DNA of 64,000 nucleotides from Xylanimonas allomyrinae (GTDB lineage Bacteria; Actinomycetota; Actinomycetes; Actinomycetales; Cellulomonadaceae), in contig NZ_CP035495.1 in assembly GCF_004135345.1 (NCBI RefSeq), positions 2,046,001-2,110,000 on the forward strand. Direction: 5' to 3'. This document shows positions 1-8,719 of this stretch, piece after piece (the stretch's first letter is position 1; each line of letters starts with the position of its first letter). The notes under the pieces were generated by a model that ran no database searches, was not told the DNA's origin, and worked only from the letters and a program-made list of their open reading frames with translations. A program made the translations under genes and the position numbers.

Positions 1-1188
1 GGGCGCCTCGTCGGCCTCACCGGGCCGACGGCGCGCCTGGCCGCCGCGAACACGCTGCGCAACCCGCGGCGCACGGCGACGACGTCGACCGCCCTGCTCA
101 TCGGCGTCACGCTCGTGGCCATGATGTCGACGGGCGCGGCCAGCGCGCGGGCGAGCCTCGACGCGATGCTCGACGGCCGCTTCCCGGTGGACGTCCTGAT
201 CGCATCAGGCACCATGGACGACGACGGCCCGGTGTCCCTGCCTGCGAGCATCGTCGCGGCGGTCGAGGGGTCCGAAGGGGTGACGTCGGTGGCCCAGCCT
301 GCGTCCGCGGAGGTCACCATCGACCGGTACTTCGACGCCGACGGCAACGTCGTCACCGGCCACGCGCCCGAGGGCGTACGCAGTCTCGAGGCCACGGTGA
401 CCGGCGTCGACCCGGCCGCGGCACAGCGCACGCTCGCGGACCGGTCCGCACTCGACGCGCTCACCCCCGGAACCGTCGTCGTAGGCACCCACACCGCCGA
501 CGCGTGGTCGCTCGCCGACGGCGACCGGATCACGCTGCGGGGCGCCGACGGCTCGGCGGAGCTGACGGTGGCCGTCGCCCCGGTCGACCAGCTCGCACCG
601 CTGATGGTCGTTCCCGCCGACCTGTCGGCCATCGACACGCACCCGGACACCTCGACCCTGTGGGTCTCGCTGTCCGGTGACGCGGCCGCGGTCGGCAACG
701 TCCAGGACGCCGTCGCAGACACCGGCGAGCCGGCCTCGGTCGAGGGTGCCGCGATCGACCGGGCCACGTTCGACCAGGTCATCGACACCGCGCTCGGCAT
801 CGTCGTCGGGCTGCTCGCCGTCGCCGTCGTCATCGCGCTCATCGGCGTGGCGAACACGCTCTCGCTGAGCGTGCTGGAGCGGCGCCGCGAGTCGGCGACG
901 CTGCGCGCGATCGGCGTCACCCGCGGGCAGCTGCGGTGGATGCTGGCGGTCGAGGGCATGCTCATCGCGGGCGTCGGGGCGGTGCTCGGCATCGTGCTCG
1001 GGCTCGTGTACGGGTGGGCGGGGTCGCTCACCGTCCTGAGCTCCATCGGGCCGATCGAGCTGTCCGTGCCGTGGCGGGACGTCGCGCTGGTCGCCGTGAT
1101 CGCGCTGGCGGCGGGGCTGGTCGCATCGGTCGCACCGGGACGGTCGGCGGCCCGGCCGTCGCCGGTGGCGGCGCTCGCCACCGAGTAG
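1..1188 (+). CDS. FtsX-family ABC transporter permease, C-terminal part
   Basis: This is the 3' end of an inner-membrane ABC permease of the MacB/FtsX type, which with a separate ATPase moves or extracts a substrate at the membrane. The frame is open from base 1, so the start lies upstream; 395 residues are visible. A membrane helix lies near residues 28-45, followed by an extracellular region of about 210 residues. Three more helices lie near residues 260-290, 315-340 and 360-385. The last cytoplasmic loop carries the ERRRESATLRAIGV motif typical of FtsX domains. The protein ends in the family's usual ARPSPVAALA tail. Substrate and partner ATPase are outside the window. Confidence 0.9.
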   Translation, partial: GRLVGLTGPTARLAAANTLRNPRRTATTSTALLIGVTLVAMMSTGAASARASLDAMLDGRFPVDVLIASGTMDDDGPVSLPASIVAAVEGSEGVTSVAQPASAEVTIDRYFDADGNVVTGHAPEGVRSLEATVTGVDPAAAQRTLADRSALDALTPGTVVVGTHTADAWSLADGDRITLRGADGSAELTVAVAPVDQLAPLMVVPADLSAIDTHPDTSTLWVSLSGDAAAVGNVQDAVADTGEPASVEGAAIDRATFDQVIDTALGIVVGLLAVAVVIALIGVANTLSLSVLERRRESATLRAIGVTRGQLRWMLAVEGMLIAGVGAVLGIVLGLVYGWAGSLTVLSSIGPIELSVPWRDVALVAVIALAAGLVASVAPGRSAARPSPVAALATE

Positions 1189-1252
1189 CGCCCCGCGCGG
1201 GGTGCGTGCCGCGGGGCTTCCGTCGTGGCACCCACCCGCTGCCGGCAGCCCG

Positions 1253-1295
1253 CGCGCGTGCGGCCCTCGGCCTCCTGGCCGGGGCCGCACGCGCG
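1253..1295 (+). terminator. Hairpin terminator after the FtsX gene
   Basis: Perfect 14-bp arms (1253-1266 and 1282-1295) enclose a further 5-bp stem (1268-1272 with 1277-1281). There is no T-tract, as is usual for high-GC actinobacteria. It sits in the 246-bp gap before the next gene, so it most likely ends the permease transcript. Confidence 0.6.
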
Positions 1296-1434
1296 TCCAC
1301 GGCACGCCCGTGACTCTCGTCCGGTCCCCCGGCGGCGGCGCACCGCCCGTGGCGTCGCTGGGGACGCGCGCCCCGGGCCGAGTTGTCCACAGGCCGCCCG
1401 CGGGAGTCGCCCGCAACGCGACATCCTGTCCGGC

Positions 1435-4400
1435 GTGAACACGACCCAGGCGGACGACGTACGCGTGACCGTGCATCCCGGCGAGGACGTGCTGCTGCCG
1501 GTCGGCCGCACGATCGCGCTGCTGCGCGACCCTCTCGCCGACCTGCTGCGCCGGCCCGAACTGCGGCACGCCGCGCTCACGGCCGACGGGGTCGCGCTCG
1601 GGGCCCACGACGTCGTCGGCGAACGCCCGCTGCTGAACGGCGCGACGCTGCGCGCCGCGCTCGGGGACGGCGGCACGGCACCTCCCGACGACGACGCGGT
1701 GCGCGCGCCCTGGCTCGTCATGCGCCTGACCGGCCCCGACGCGGGCGAGCTCGCACCGCTGGCACCGGGCAGGGCGCTCGCGCCGGCCCGCGGCGTCCGC
1801 GTGCGGGTCACGGCGCGCGGCACGGTGCGCGTGCGCCGGCCGCTGCGCGAGAGAGCAGGCGTGCTCACGCCGGCCTCCGTGCCGGCAGGCACGCACCGCC
1901 GAGACGAGCGGGCATCGCTGCCCGCGGCAGCGGACAGCGCGACCCCGCGGGCGCGACGGCCGAGGTGCGCGCCTGGTGACGGCGCCGCGAGCGCCCTCCG
2001 GGGCCTGGGTCCGTCGCGCGCGCCTGAACCGCCGAGCCTCGCCCCGGGGCGTCCGGCGCTCGCGCGGCAGCGCGGGCGGGCAGCCCGTGCGTCGGTCTCG
2101 ATGGTCAGGCGCTCGCCCGGCGGACGGCAGCGGCGCCGACCGATCGGCCCGCTCGGCACGTCGTGGCGGCCGGGCGACGTGCTGGAGGCCGCCGAGCAGT
2201 ACGCGCTCCACGCGTCCGGTGACGCCGCCGCGCTCCTCGAGGGCGCCCGCACGCCGGCCGCACCCGCGCGCTCCGCCGAACACCCGGGATCGGGCACCGC
2301 CCTGGCGGCGGCGCTGCTGCCGGTGCTCGGATCCGTCGGGCTCGCCGTGGCGCTGCGGCAGCCGACCTTCGCCCTCTTCGCGCTCGCCGGCCTCCTCACG
2401 AGCCTGCCAGGAGCCGCCGCAGCGCTGCGACGGCGCAGGCAAGCCTCGCCGGCCGCACCCGCCGCGGCCAGCCCCGCCCACGACGACAGTGCGCCGGCGG
2501 ACGCCCGCGTCGCCGCGCCCGAGCGGCTCGCACTGGCCGCGCTGGGCGCCGTCCACGCACCCGAGGGCACCTGGCGTGCGGCCCTCGCCGAGGTCGCCCC
2601 GACGCCCCGGGCCGACCCGCTGCCCGACGGTGCGCTCGCCGTGCGCGGACCGCTCCCCCTCGTGCGGGCGACCGCACGCGCCGTCACCGCCGGACTGGCA
2701 GCTCGCGGCGCGACCGTCACCGCGCTCGGAGCGGGGCGAGGGCACTGGGCGTGGTGCCGGTGGCTCACCGCTCCGACGGCAGGAAGCCCGGACCGCGCAC
2801 CCGGGACGTTCACGAGGGCGCTGGTCGCCGACGGCGCGTCGGGGCCGGAGCTGGACGCCGCGCAGGCCGCCTACCGGGCGGGTGACGCCGTCGTCCTGTG
2901 CCTCGCCCCCGGCGACACCGTGCCGTCGTGGTGCCGGGCGGTGCTCGACGTCGTCGCCGACGAACCGGGCGCCCCGTGGGTGCGCCGCACGCGACCCGGC
3001 GGCGGCACGGCCGCCGAACCGCTCGTCGGCGTCGGCACGGCGTGGGCCGAGCGGTTCGCACGGCACCTTGCCGCCGCGCGCACGCTCGGCCGCGACGTCG
3101 CACGACTGTGGGCGCAGGCCACCGACGTGACCTCCGGGGCCGCGGCCCTGCCCGCAGGGGCCGATCCCGCGGACGCGCGGCTGCCCGCGGTCGTTCCGCT
3201 CACGCACCTGCTGGCCGCGACGGGCACCGTTCTGCCAACCGGGGCGCACGCCGGAACGCGCGGGCCGGCAGGCGGGGCGGCGGGCGGGGCGGCGGACGGG
3301 GCGGCGGACGGGGCGGCGGACGGGGCGACGGGCGGGCCGCCGGGCGGGGCGACGGGCGGGGCGACGGGCGGGGCGACGTCGGGTGCCCGGCCGGACCCGG
3401 CGATGGGCGCGGGCCCGGTCAGCGGGCCCGCGGCCGGCACGCCCCCGTGGGCCGTGCCCCTCGGCGTCGACGCCACGGGCCGGGTCGTGTCGTTCGACCT
3501 CGTCGCCGACGGGCCGCACCTGCTGGTCGCGGGCACGACGGGCGCCGGAAAGTCGGAGCTCCTCCAGTCGTTCGTCCTGGCCCTCGCGCTGCGGCGCAGC
3601 CCGTGCGACCTCGCGCTCGCGCTCGTGGACTTCAAGGGCGGTGCGTCGTTCGGCGCGTGCGCCGACCTCCCGCACGTCGTCGGGCAGGTCACCGACCTCG
3701 ACGCCGTGCTCGCCGCGCGGGCTCTGGACGGGCTGCGCGCGGAGCTGCGTCGCCGCAAGGAGGTGCTGGCCGCGCACCAGGTCGCGGACGTCGACGCGCT
3801 CGCTCCCGGCATCCTGCCGCGTCTGGTCGTCGTCGTCGACGAGTTCCGGGCGCTCGCCGACGACCTGCCCGAGCTGCTGCCCGGTCTGCTGCGGGTCGCC
3901 GCCCAGGGCAGGTCGCTCGGGGTTCACCTCGTGCTGGCGACGCAGCGGCCTGCGGGTGCCGTCTCGGCCGACGTGCGCGCCAACGTCTCGGCGCGGCTGG
4001 CGCTGCGCGTGGTCGACGTCGCGGACTCCCACGACGTCCTCGACTCCCCGGCCGCCGCCCGCGTGCCCGCGGGGGTCCCCGGCCGGGCCGTCCTGCGCGT
4101 CGGCGCCGCACCGCCCGTCGCGCTCCAGTGCGCGTACGCCGGCGCCCCGCTCGACGACGGCGCACCGTCCGTGAGGCGGGCACGGGCGTGGCTGGACGGC
4201 GAACCGGAGCCTCGGCAGGCCGAGCGCGGACGTGACGAGAGTCGCGAGCCCGCGCACGACGACGACCGGCACGGCACCGCACCGGTCGGAGAACGGACCC
4301 CGGCGCCGCAGCAGTTCGCCAGGCCCGACCCCGTCGCCAGACTCGTCGCGTGCGCCCGCGCGGCGGCCGGAGACGCGTGGCCGCGCTGGCCCGCGCCCTG

Positions 4401-6090
4401 GCTGCCCCCGCTGCCCACGACCGTCGGCACCACCGAGATCCCGACGGCGGAGGTCCCGACAGCAGAGATCTCAACGGCAGAGGTCCCGACGGCACGAGTC
4501 CCGACGGCACGAGTCCCGTCGCCAGGAACCCCGCCGCCAGGAACCCCAGCGGCCGAGGGTCCCCCCGCCGACGGCTCTGCGGCCCGGGACCTCGTGCCCG
4601 TGGTGCGTGCCGCCGCCCCCGCCGCACCGGGGTCGCTCCCCCTGGCCCTCGGCGACTCGCCGTCGACCCAGTCGCGCGTCGCCGTCGCCTGGGACCCCTC
4701 GGCGGGCCACCTGGCGGTCCAGGGCCGCGCCCGCTCCGGACGCACCTCCGCCTTGCTCACGCTCGCCCATGCCGCGCTCGCCCGCGGGTGGCACGTGCAT
4801 GCTCTGGCACCAGCCCCGGCCCTCGCCGCGTTCGGCGCGTTCGCCGCCCACCCGGGCTTCGGCACCCTCGCCGGCCCCGACGACCCGCGCCGCGCACGGC
4901 GGCTGCTCCGACTCGTCGAGGACCCAGCGGCACCCGTGCCGGCACTCGTGCTGATCGACGGCATCGAGGACCTGCGGGCGGCGCTCGCCACGCCCACGCA
5001 CGACCCGCTCGCGGCGGCGCTCGCCTCCGCCGGTGCCTCGTTCGCCGTGACCACACAGTCCGGCAGCGTCGGCGGGCTGGCGGCGCGGTTCGGGCCCCGA
5101 CTCGTGCTCCTGTCGTCCGACGCCACCGGCGACAGCATGCTGGGCGCCCCCTCGTCGTTCGCGGGTCGCGGTCGCGCGCCGGGTCGCGGCGTGTGGCTCG
5201 GCGGGGGCGACCCGGTCGAGTGCCAGGTCGCGCTCGCGCCCGCCGGCGCACCGCTCGACCCGGCACCGGGCGCGCAGCCGTACGGACCGGCACGCGTGCT
5301 GCCGCTGCCGTACCGGGTCGCGCTGCCCGACCTCGACCGGCCCGGGGCCGGCCCGCACGAACCGGCCCCCGGCGCGGTCTCCGGCAGGCGTCCCGCGGTC
5401 GGCATCGGCGGCGACGGCGCTGGCCCGGTGCACCTCGACATCTCCCTGGGTGCGCTCGTCACCGGACCGCGCGGGTCGGGCCGCACCGAGACGCTGCGCG
5501 TCCTGCTGCACGCCGTGTCCCGGGCGGGTGGCGACCCGGCCCGGCCCTGCGTCGTCGTGTCGCGCGAACGTTCGCTGTGCGCCGACGCCGCACGCCTCGG
5601 TGCGCGCTGCGTGCCTCCGGCTCCGAGCGCGCTGCGCACGCTGCTCGACTCCCTCGATCCACGGGCCTCGCGCGCCGAGCGCGACACGCTCCCCCCGATC
5701 GCCTCCCCCGGCGCCGTGCCGGCCCCGCTGCTCCTGCTCGACGACGCCGACGCCCTCGCCCAGAGCTGCCCGCTGGAGTGCGACCGCCTGGCCGATCTCG
5801 CGGCCGACGGTGTGGTCACGGTCGTCGCGTCGGCCACGACTCTCGCGGCCACGCTGGCGCACCGTGGCCTGCTGGCGCACCTGCGGTCGGTCCGGTCCGG
5901 GGTGGTGCTCGCGCCCGCGGAGCGTGGGGCCGAGGAGGTGTTCGGCACGCCGCTCGACGACGTCGCCGACCCGGGCGTCCCGCGCCCCGGGCGCGGTGCC
6001 CTCGTCGTCGGCTCTGCCGTCGTGCCCGTTCAGGTCGCGGCGGTCGGCGACCTCAGGAGCGCGTCGTCGCCTCGACCACACGCGGCGTGA
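1435..6090 (+). CDS. EccC/FtsK-like protein with three ATPase modules
   Basis: A 1551-residue cytoplasmic or membrane-attached P-loop ATPase of the FtsK/SpoIIIE superfamily, closest in layout to type VII secretion EccC. I start it at GTG 1435, where the conserved-looking VTVHPGEDVLLP segment begins; the frame is open further upstream but there the sequence is low-complexity. Two hydrophobic helices lie near residues 287-330. Module 1 is intact: Walker A GTTGAGKS (Lys706) and Walker B LVVVVDEF (Asp802). Modules 2 and 3 have weak P-loops (RARSGRTS near 4730 and GPRGSGRTE near 5466) with Arg in place of the Lys, followed by acidic strands (LIDGIEDL, LLLLDDADAL). The stretch around residues 140-240, where relatives carry an FHA-like domain, is Arg/Pro/Ala-rich and looks degenerate. 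Two tandem repeats (3271-3378 and 4435-4554) form linkers. No Esx or other secretion genes are adjacent, so secretion is an inference. Confidence 0.8.
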   Translation: MNTTQADDVRVTVHPGEDVLLPVGRTIALLRDPLADLLRRPELRHAALTADGVALGAHDVVGERPLLNGATLRAALGDGGTAPPDDDAVRAPWLVMRLTGPDAGELAPLAPGRALAPARGVRVRVTARGTVRVRRPLRERAGVLTPASVPAGTHRRDERASLPAAADSATPRARRPRCAPGDGAASALRGLGPSRAPEPPSLAPGRPALARQRGRAARASVSMVRRSPGGRQRRRPIGPLGTSWRPGDVLEAAEQYALHASGDAAALLEGARTPAAPARSAEHPGSGTALAAALLPVLGSVGLAVALRQPTFALFALAGLLTSLPGAAAALRRRRQASPAAPAAASPAHDDSAPADARVAAPERLALAALGAVHAPEGTWRAALAEVAPTPRADPLPDGALAVRGPLPLVRATARAVTAGLAARGATVTALGAGRGHWAWCRWLTAPTAGSPDRAPGTFTRALVADGASGPELDAAQAAYRAGDAVVLCLAPGDTVPSWCRAVLDVVADEPGAPWVRRTRPGGGTAAEPLVGVGTAWAERFARHLAAARTLGRDVARLWAQATDVTSGAAALPAGADPADARLPAVVPLTHLLAATGTVLPTGAHAGTRGPAGGAAGGAADGAADGAADGATGGPPGGATGGATGGATSGARPDPAMGAGPVSGPAAGTPPWAVPLGVDATGRVVSFDLVADGPHLLVAGTTGAGKSELLQSFVLALALRRSPCDLALALVDFKGGASFGACADLPHVVGQVTDLDAVLAARALDGLRAELRRRKEVLAAHQVADVDALAPGILPRLVVVVDEFRALADDLPELLPGLLRVAAQGRSLGVHLVLATQRPAGAVSADVRANVSARLALRVVDVADSHDVLDSPAAARVPAGVPGRAVLRVGAAPPVALQCAYAGAPLDDGAPSVRRARAWLDGEPEPRQAERGRDESREPAHDDDRHGTAPVGERTPAPQQFARPDPVARLVACARAAAGDAWPRWPAPWLPPLPTTVGTTEIPTAEVPTAEISTAEVPTARVPTARVPSPGTPPPGTPAAEGPPADGSAARDLVPVVRAAAPAAPGSLPLALGDSPSTQSRVAVAWDPSAGHLAVQGRARSGRTSALLTLAHAALARGWHVHALAPAPALAAFGAFAAHPGFGTLAGPDDPRRARRLLRLVEDPAAPVPALVLIDGIEDLRAALATPTHDPLAAALASAGASFAVTTQSGSVGGLAARFGPRLVLLSSDATGDSMLGAPSSFAGRGRAPGRGVWLGGGDPVECQVALAPAGAPLDPAPGAQPYGPARVLPLPYRVALPDLDRPGAGPHEPAPGAVSGRRPAVGIGGDGAGPVHLDISLGALVTGPRGSGRTETLRVLLHAVSRAGGDPARPCVVVSRERSLCADAARLGARCVPPAPSALRTLLDSLDPRASRAERDTLPPIASPGAVPAPLLLLDDADALAQSCPLECDRLADLAADGVVTVVASATTLAATLAHRGLLAHLRSVRSGVVLAPAERGAEEVFGTPLDDVADPGVPRPGRGALVVGSAVVPVQVAAVGDLRSASSPRPHAA
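3271..3378 (+). repeat. 12-bp x 9 tandem repeat inside the EccC-like gene
   Basis: Nine 12-bp units with consensus GGCGGGGCGACG encode a Gly/Ala/Asp-rich linker (GGAA, DGAA, GGAT units) just before the first ATPase module. The period is a multiple of three, so copy-number change keeps the frame. Confidence 0.85.
4435..4554 (+). repeat. 15-bp x 8 tandem repeat inside the EccC-like gene
   Basis: Eight diverged 15-bp units with consensus GAGGTCCCGACGGCA encode a pentapeptide linker of the type EVPTA/RVPTA between ATPase modules 1 and 2. Units 5-8 have drifted. Confidence 0.8.
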
Positions 6091-6517
6091 GCAGCAGCGC
6101 GGCGACGACCAGCGCGAGCGCGAGCAGCACCGCACCCAGCACCATCGGCAGCCCGCTGCCGGACGCGACGGCCGACGCCCCGATGACCGCCTGGAAGATC
6201 TGCCAGGTCATCGCGACGGCCCGGCCTGCCCGACGACCGCTCCCGAGCGCCCGAGCGGCCGCCCAGAGCGCCCACGCGACGCCGAGCGCGCACGCCGCGA
6301 GGAACGCACCCATGCCCATCTCGCGGGAGCCGTCGCCACCGCCCCGAGCCAGCAGGTCGACGACGAGGACGACGGCGGCGGCGACCAGGACGGCGGCCTC
6401 GACGACCAGCAGCGAGAGCAGGACGCGCAGCGCGCGCGTCGAGGGAACTGGCGCGGCATGATCGGTACGGGTGTCCGGAGCACCGGGTTCCCGTGACGGC
6501 TCAAGGCTCGGAGGCAT
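6053..6517 (-). CDS. Small four-helix membrane protein, function unknown
   Basis: A 154-residue hydrophobic protein. After a polar N-terminus of about 30 residues, four membrane helices can be seen (near residues 33-56, 69-88, 100-120 and 122-142), with a short Thr/Arg-rich tail. I do not recognise a family. It is convergent with the EccC-like gene and overlaps its last 38 bases. A TAACCT box lies 9 bases upstream of the ATG on this strand, which suggests a very short leader. The palindrome ACCTGTCAGGT (6519-6529) overlaps that region and could be an operator. Confidence 0.65.
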   Translation of the reverse strand: MPPSLEPSREPGAPDTRTDHAAPVPSTRALRVLLSLLVVEAAVLVAAAVVLVVDLLARGGGDGSREMGMGAFLAACALGVAWALWAAARALGSGRRAGRAVAMTWQIFQAVIGASAVASGSGLPMVLGAVLLALALVVAALLLTPRVVEATTRS

Positions 6518-6557
6518 GACCTGTCAGGTTACTCGCGACCTGGGGTTTCACGACAGT

Positions 6558-6573
6558 GTGAGGAAAACCTCAC
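6558..6573. promoter_or_regulatory. Palindrome upstream of whiB1
   Basis: GTGAGGAAAACCTCAC is a perfect 6-bp inverted repeat with an AAAA centre. It lies between the divergent membrane-protein gene and whiB1, about 200 bases before the whiB1 start, where a transcription factor site would be expected. It resembles a CRP-type half-site pair, but the spacing (TGTGA-N7-TCAC) is not the classical N6 spacing. Confidence 0.4.
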
Positions 6574-6644
6574 GGTTCACACACCAGAAACCCGCCTGAC
6601 ACCTCTTGTGCGCTCCTTCACGAGATGTGACCCTAGTTGGAGTT

Positions 6645-6662
6645 TCCACCGCTTCAGGTGGA
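6645..6662 (+). promoter_or_regulatory. Inverted repeat in the whiB1 leader region
   Basis: TCCACC and GGTGGA arms are separated by GCTTCA. The element lies 105 bases before the whiB1 start and may be an operator or a leader hairpin. No clear -35/-10 pair was found around it. Confidence 0.35.
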
Positions 6663-6767
6663 GTCCCCACCCAACGGCGATCTCCCCGGCCGATCTGCGC
6701 CCTCACGCGACTTTTCAGTCTCGTGCACGAGGCGCGCGCCGGGGGCCTCACGACGCAAGGAGATGAC

Positions 6768-7016
6768 ATGGACTGGCGCCACAAGGCTGCCTGCCTCGAC
6801 GAGGACCCCGAGCTCTTCTTCCCGATCGGCAACACGGGCCCGGCCCTGCTCCAGATCGAGGAGGCGAAGCAGGTCTGCCGTCGGTGCGAGGTCGTCGACA
6901 CGTGCCTGAAGTGGGCGATCGAGTCGGGTCAGGACGCGGGCGTCTGGGGCGGCATGTCCGAGGACGAGCGCCGCGCGCTCAAGCGGCGTACCGCGCGCGC
7001 CCGCCGCGCCGGCTGA
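6768..7016 (+). CDS. whiB1: WhiB1-type iron-sulfur transcription factor
   Basis: An 82-residue WhiB-like protein that binds a [4Fe-4S] cluster and acts with the primary sigma factor; WhiB1 is nitric-oxide sensitive and essential in mycobacteria. The four cluster cysteines are Cys9, Cys37, Cys40 and Cys46 (CRRC then CLKW). The GVWGG turn is present, followed by a basic tail (KRRTARARR) that contacts DNA. The start is ATG 6768, preceded by AAGGAG with 5 bases spacing. Starts further upstream in the same frame would add residues not seen in the family. The convergent pdtaS gene next door is the same arrangement as Rv3219-Rv3220c in M. tuberculosis. Confidence 0.95.
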   Translation: MDWRHKAACLDEDPELFFPIGNTGPALLQIEEAKQVCRRCEVVDTCLKWAIESGQDAGVWGGMSEDERRALKRRTARARRAG

Positions 7017-7043
7017 TTCTTCGCGCGCCGTCGGCGCGCCGTC

Positions 7044-7073
7044 TGGCCCGGTCCCTCGACGGGGACCGGGCCA
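7044..7073. terminator. Terminator between whiB1 and pdtaS
   Basis: Perfect 12-bp arms (TGGCCCGGTCCC and its complement) with a TCGACG loop lie between two convergent genes. It can serve either strand. Confidence 0.75.
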
Positions 7074-7129
7074 GAGTCATGTCCAGGGCATCGCGGCGCG
7101 CCGCGCACGGCCCGGCCGCGCGCGGCGGG

Positions 7130-8620
7130 TCATGATCGCGGCCCGTCGCGCAGGCGGGCCCGGATCTCGACCTCGGTGCCGCCACCCTCGCGCTTGCGCC
7201 AGTCGATCGACCCGCCGAGCTCGTTGGTCACGAGCGTTCGCACGATCTGGTTGCCGAGCCCTGACCGGGACGTCCGCCCGAGCTGGGAGATGTCGCCGTC
7301 ACCGAGGCCGACGCCGTCGTCGGTGACGCGGACGGACAGCTGCGACCCGGAGCGCTCGACGTCGATCTGGACGGTGCCGTTCTCGCGCTCGTCGGGGAAG
7401 CCGTGCTCGACGGCGTTGGTGACCAGCTCGGTCAGCACGAGCGCGAGCGGGGTCGCGTCCTCGGCGGGGACGAGACCGAACGAGCCGTTCTGCACGGTGC
7501 GCACCGAGGTGCGCGTCGAGGCGACCTCGGCCGTCATGCGCAGTGCGCGCTGGAGCATGCCGTCGAGCTCGACCTGCTCGTCGAGGGTCTGGGACAGGAA
7601 CTCGTGGACGAGCGAGATGGTGGCCACGCGCCGGGTCGCCTCGGCGAGCGCCTCGCGCGCCTCGGGGATCTCGACGCGCCGGGCCTGCAAGCGCAGCAGC
7701 GCGGCCACGGTGGCGAGGTTGTTCTTGACGCGGTGGTGGATCTCGCGGATCGTCGCGTCCTTGGTCATGAGCTCGCGCTCGCGTCGCCGCAGCTCGGACA
7801 CGTCGCGGCACAGCAGCACCGCGCCGATGCGCTGGCCGTGGTCGGTCAGCGGCAGCGCGCGCAGCGAGAGCGCGACGCCGCGTGTCTCGATGTCGGTGCG
7901 CCAGGGCGCGCGGCCCATGACGACGAGCGGCAGCGCCTCGTCGACCGTCGACTGGTACTCGATGGTCCCGCTGGTGACCTCGACGAGCGACTGCCCGACG
8001 AGCGGCCCGATGATGCCGAGGCGGTGGAAGCAGGACAGCGCGTTGGGCGAGGCGTACAGCACCTCACCCTCGGAGTTGAGGCGGATGAGCCCGTCGCCCA
8101 CGCGCGGGGCGCCGCGGCGCGGCCCCGTGGCGGCGTTGGCCACCGGGTACTCGCCGCGCGCGACCATCGCCATGAGGTCGTCGGCGGACTCGACGTAGTT
8201 GAGCTCGAGCCGTGAGGGCGTGCGCCCTGAGCCGAGGTTGGTCTGCCGTGCGACGACGGCGATCGCGTGCCCCGCGTGGACCACGGGCACGGCCTCCTCG
8301 CGGACCGCGTAGGCCCCGAACCAGCGCGGTTCGCGCGGGCGTTGCGCCCGCGCCTCGCGCAGCGCGGCCTCGAGCTGCGGGCGCTGCCCCTCGGAGGCGA
8401 TCGACCCGACGACGTCGTCGTAGTGGATGGTGGCGCCCGTCGAGGGGCGGCACTGCGCGACGGCGACGAACCCGCCGTCGCGCGACGGCAGCCACAGCAC
8501 CAGGTCGGCGAACGCGAGGTCGGAGACGATCTGCCAGTCGCCGACGAGCAGGTGCAGCCACTCCACGTCGCCCGGGGCGAGGTCGGCATGCTGGGCGATC
8601 AGGTCACTCATGGCGGACAC
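7130..8620 (-). CDS. pdtaS: PdtaS-type sensor histidine kinase
   Basis: A soluble 496-residue HisKA_2-family kinase. In mycobacteria PdtaS phosphorylates PdtaR, an RNA-binding (ANTAR) antiterminator. The order of domains is a GAF-type domain (about 1-150), a PAS domain (about 180-280), then the dimerisation helix with REIHHRVKNNL (His295/His296; the first is the likely phospho-acceptor), followed by the ATPase domain with ELVTNAVEHGF and a DDGVGL box. No membrane helices are seen. The start at 8620 is used, although MSDLIAQ three residues later is possible. No PdtaR gene is adjacent, as is usual. It is divergent from the DUF2505 gene, with a 99-bp gap. Confidence 0.92.
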   Translation of the reverse strand: MSAMSDLIAQHADLAPGDVEWLHLLVGDWQIVSDLAFADLVLWLPSRDGGFVAVAQCRPSTGATIHYDDVVGSIASEGQRPQLEAALREARAQRPREPRWFGAYAVREEAVPVVHAGHAIAVVARQTNLGSGRTPSRLELNYVESADDLMAMVARGEYPVANAATGPRRGAPRVGDGLIRLNSEGEVLYASPNALSCFHRLGIIGPLVGQSLVEVTSGTIEYQSTVDEALPLVVMGRAPWRTDIETRGVALSLRALPLTDHGQRIGAVLLCRDVSELRRRERELMTKDATIREIHHRVKNNLATVAALLRLQARRVEIPEAREALAEATRRVATISLVHEFLSQTLDEQVELDGMLQRALRMTAEVASTRTSVRTVQNGSFGLVPAEDATPLALVLTELVTNAVEHGFPDERENGTVQIDVERSGSQLSVRVTDDGVGLGDGDISQLGRTSRSGLGNQIVRTLVTNELGGSIDWRKREGGGTEVEIRARLRDGPRS

Positions 8621-8681
8621 GCGTCCAGCCTACGTGCGTCGATACCGCCGTCCCGCCCAACCGGCGCGCGCACCGGGGAGA

Positions 8682-8687
8682 TAGAGT
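8682..8687 (+). promoter_or_regulatory. -10 box for the DUF2505 gene
   Basis: TAGAGT fits the actinobacterial TANNNT -10 consensus and lies 32 bases before the GTG start. No convincing -35 is seen. Confidence 0.4.
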
Positions 8688-8719
8688 GCAGCCACCGGCT
8701 ACCCGGCTTGGAGGGCTCC

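Noticed and set aside
205-4272. A 1355-codon open frame on the minus strand opposite the FtsX and EccC-like genes
   Set aside because: It is a by-product of high GC: it crosses two well-supported genes, is Arg/Gly/Pro-rich with no family motif, and lies in the antisense frame that rarely contains stops.
6557-6573. Classical CRP site before whiB1
   Set aside because: The half-sites TGTGA and TCAC are separated by 7 bases, not 6, so only a generic palindrome is reported.
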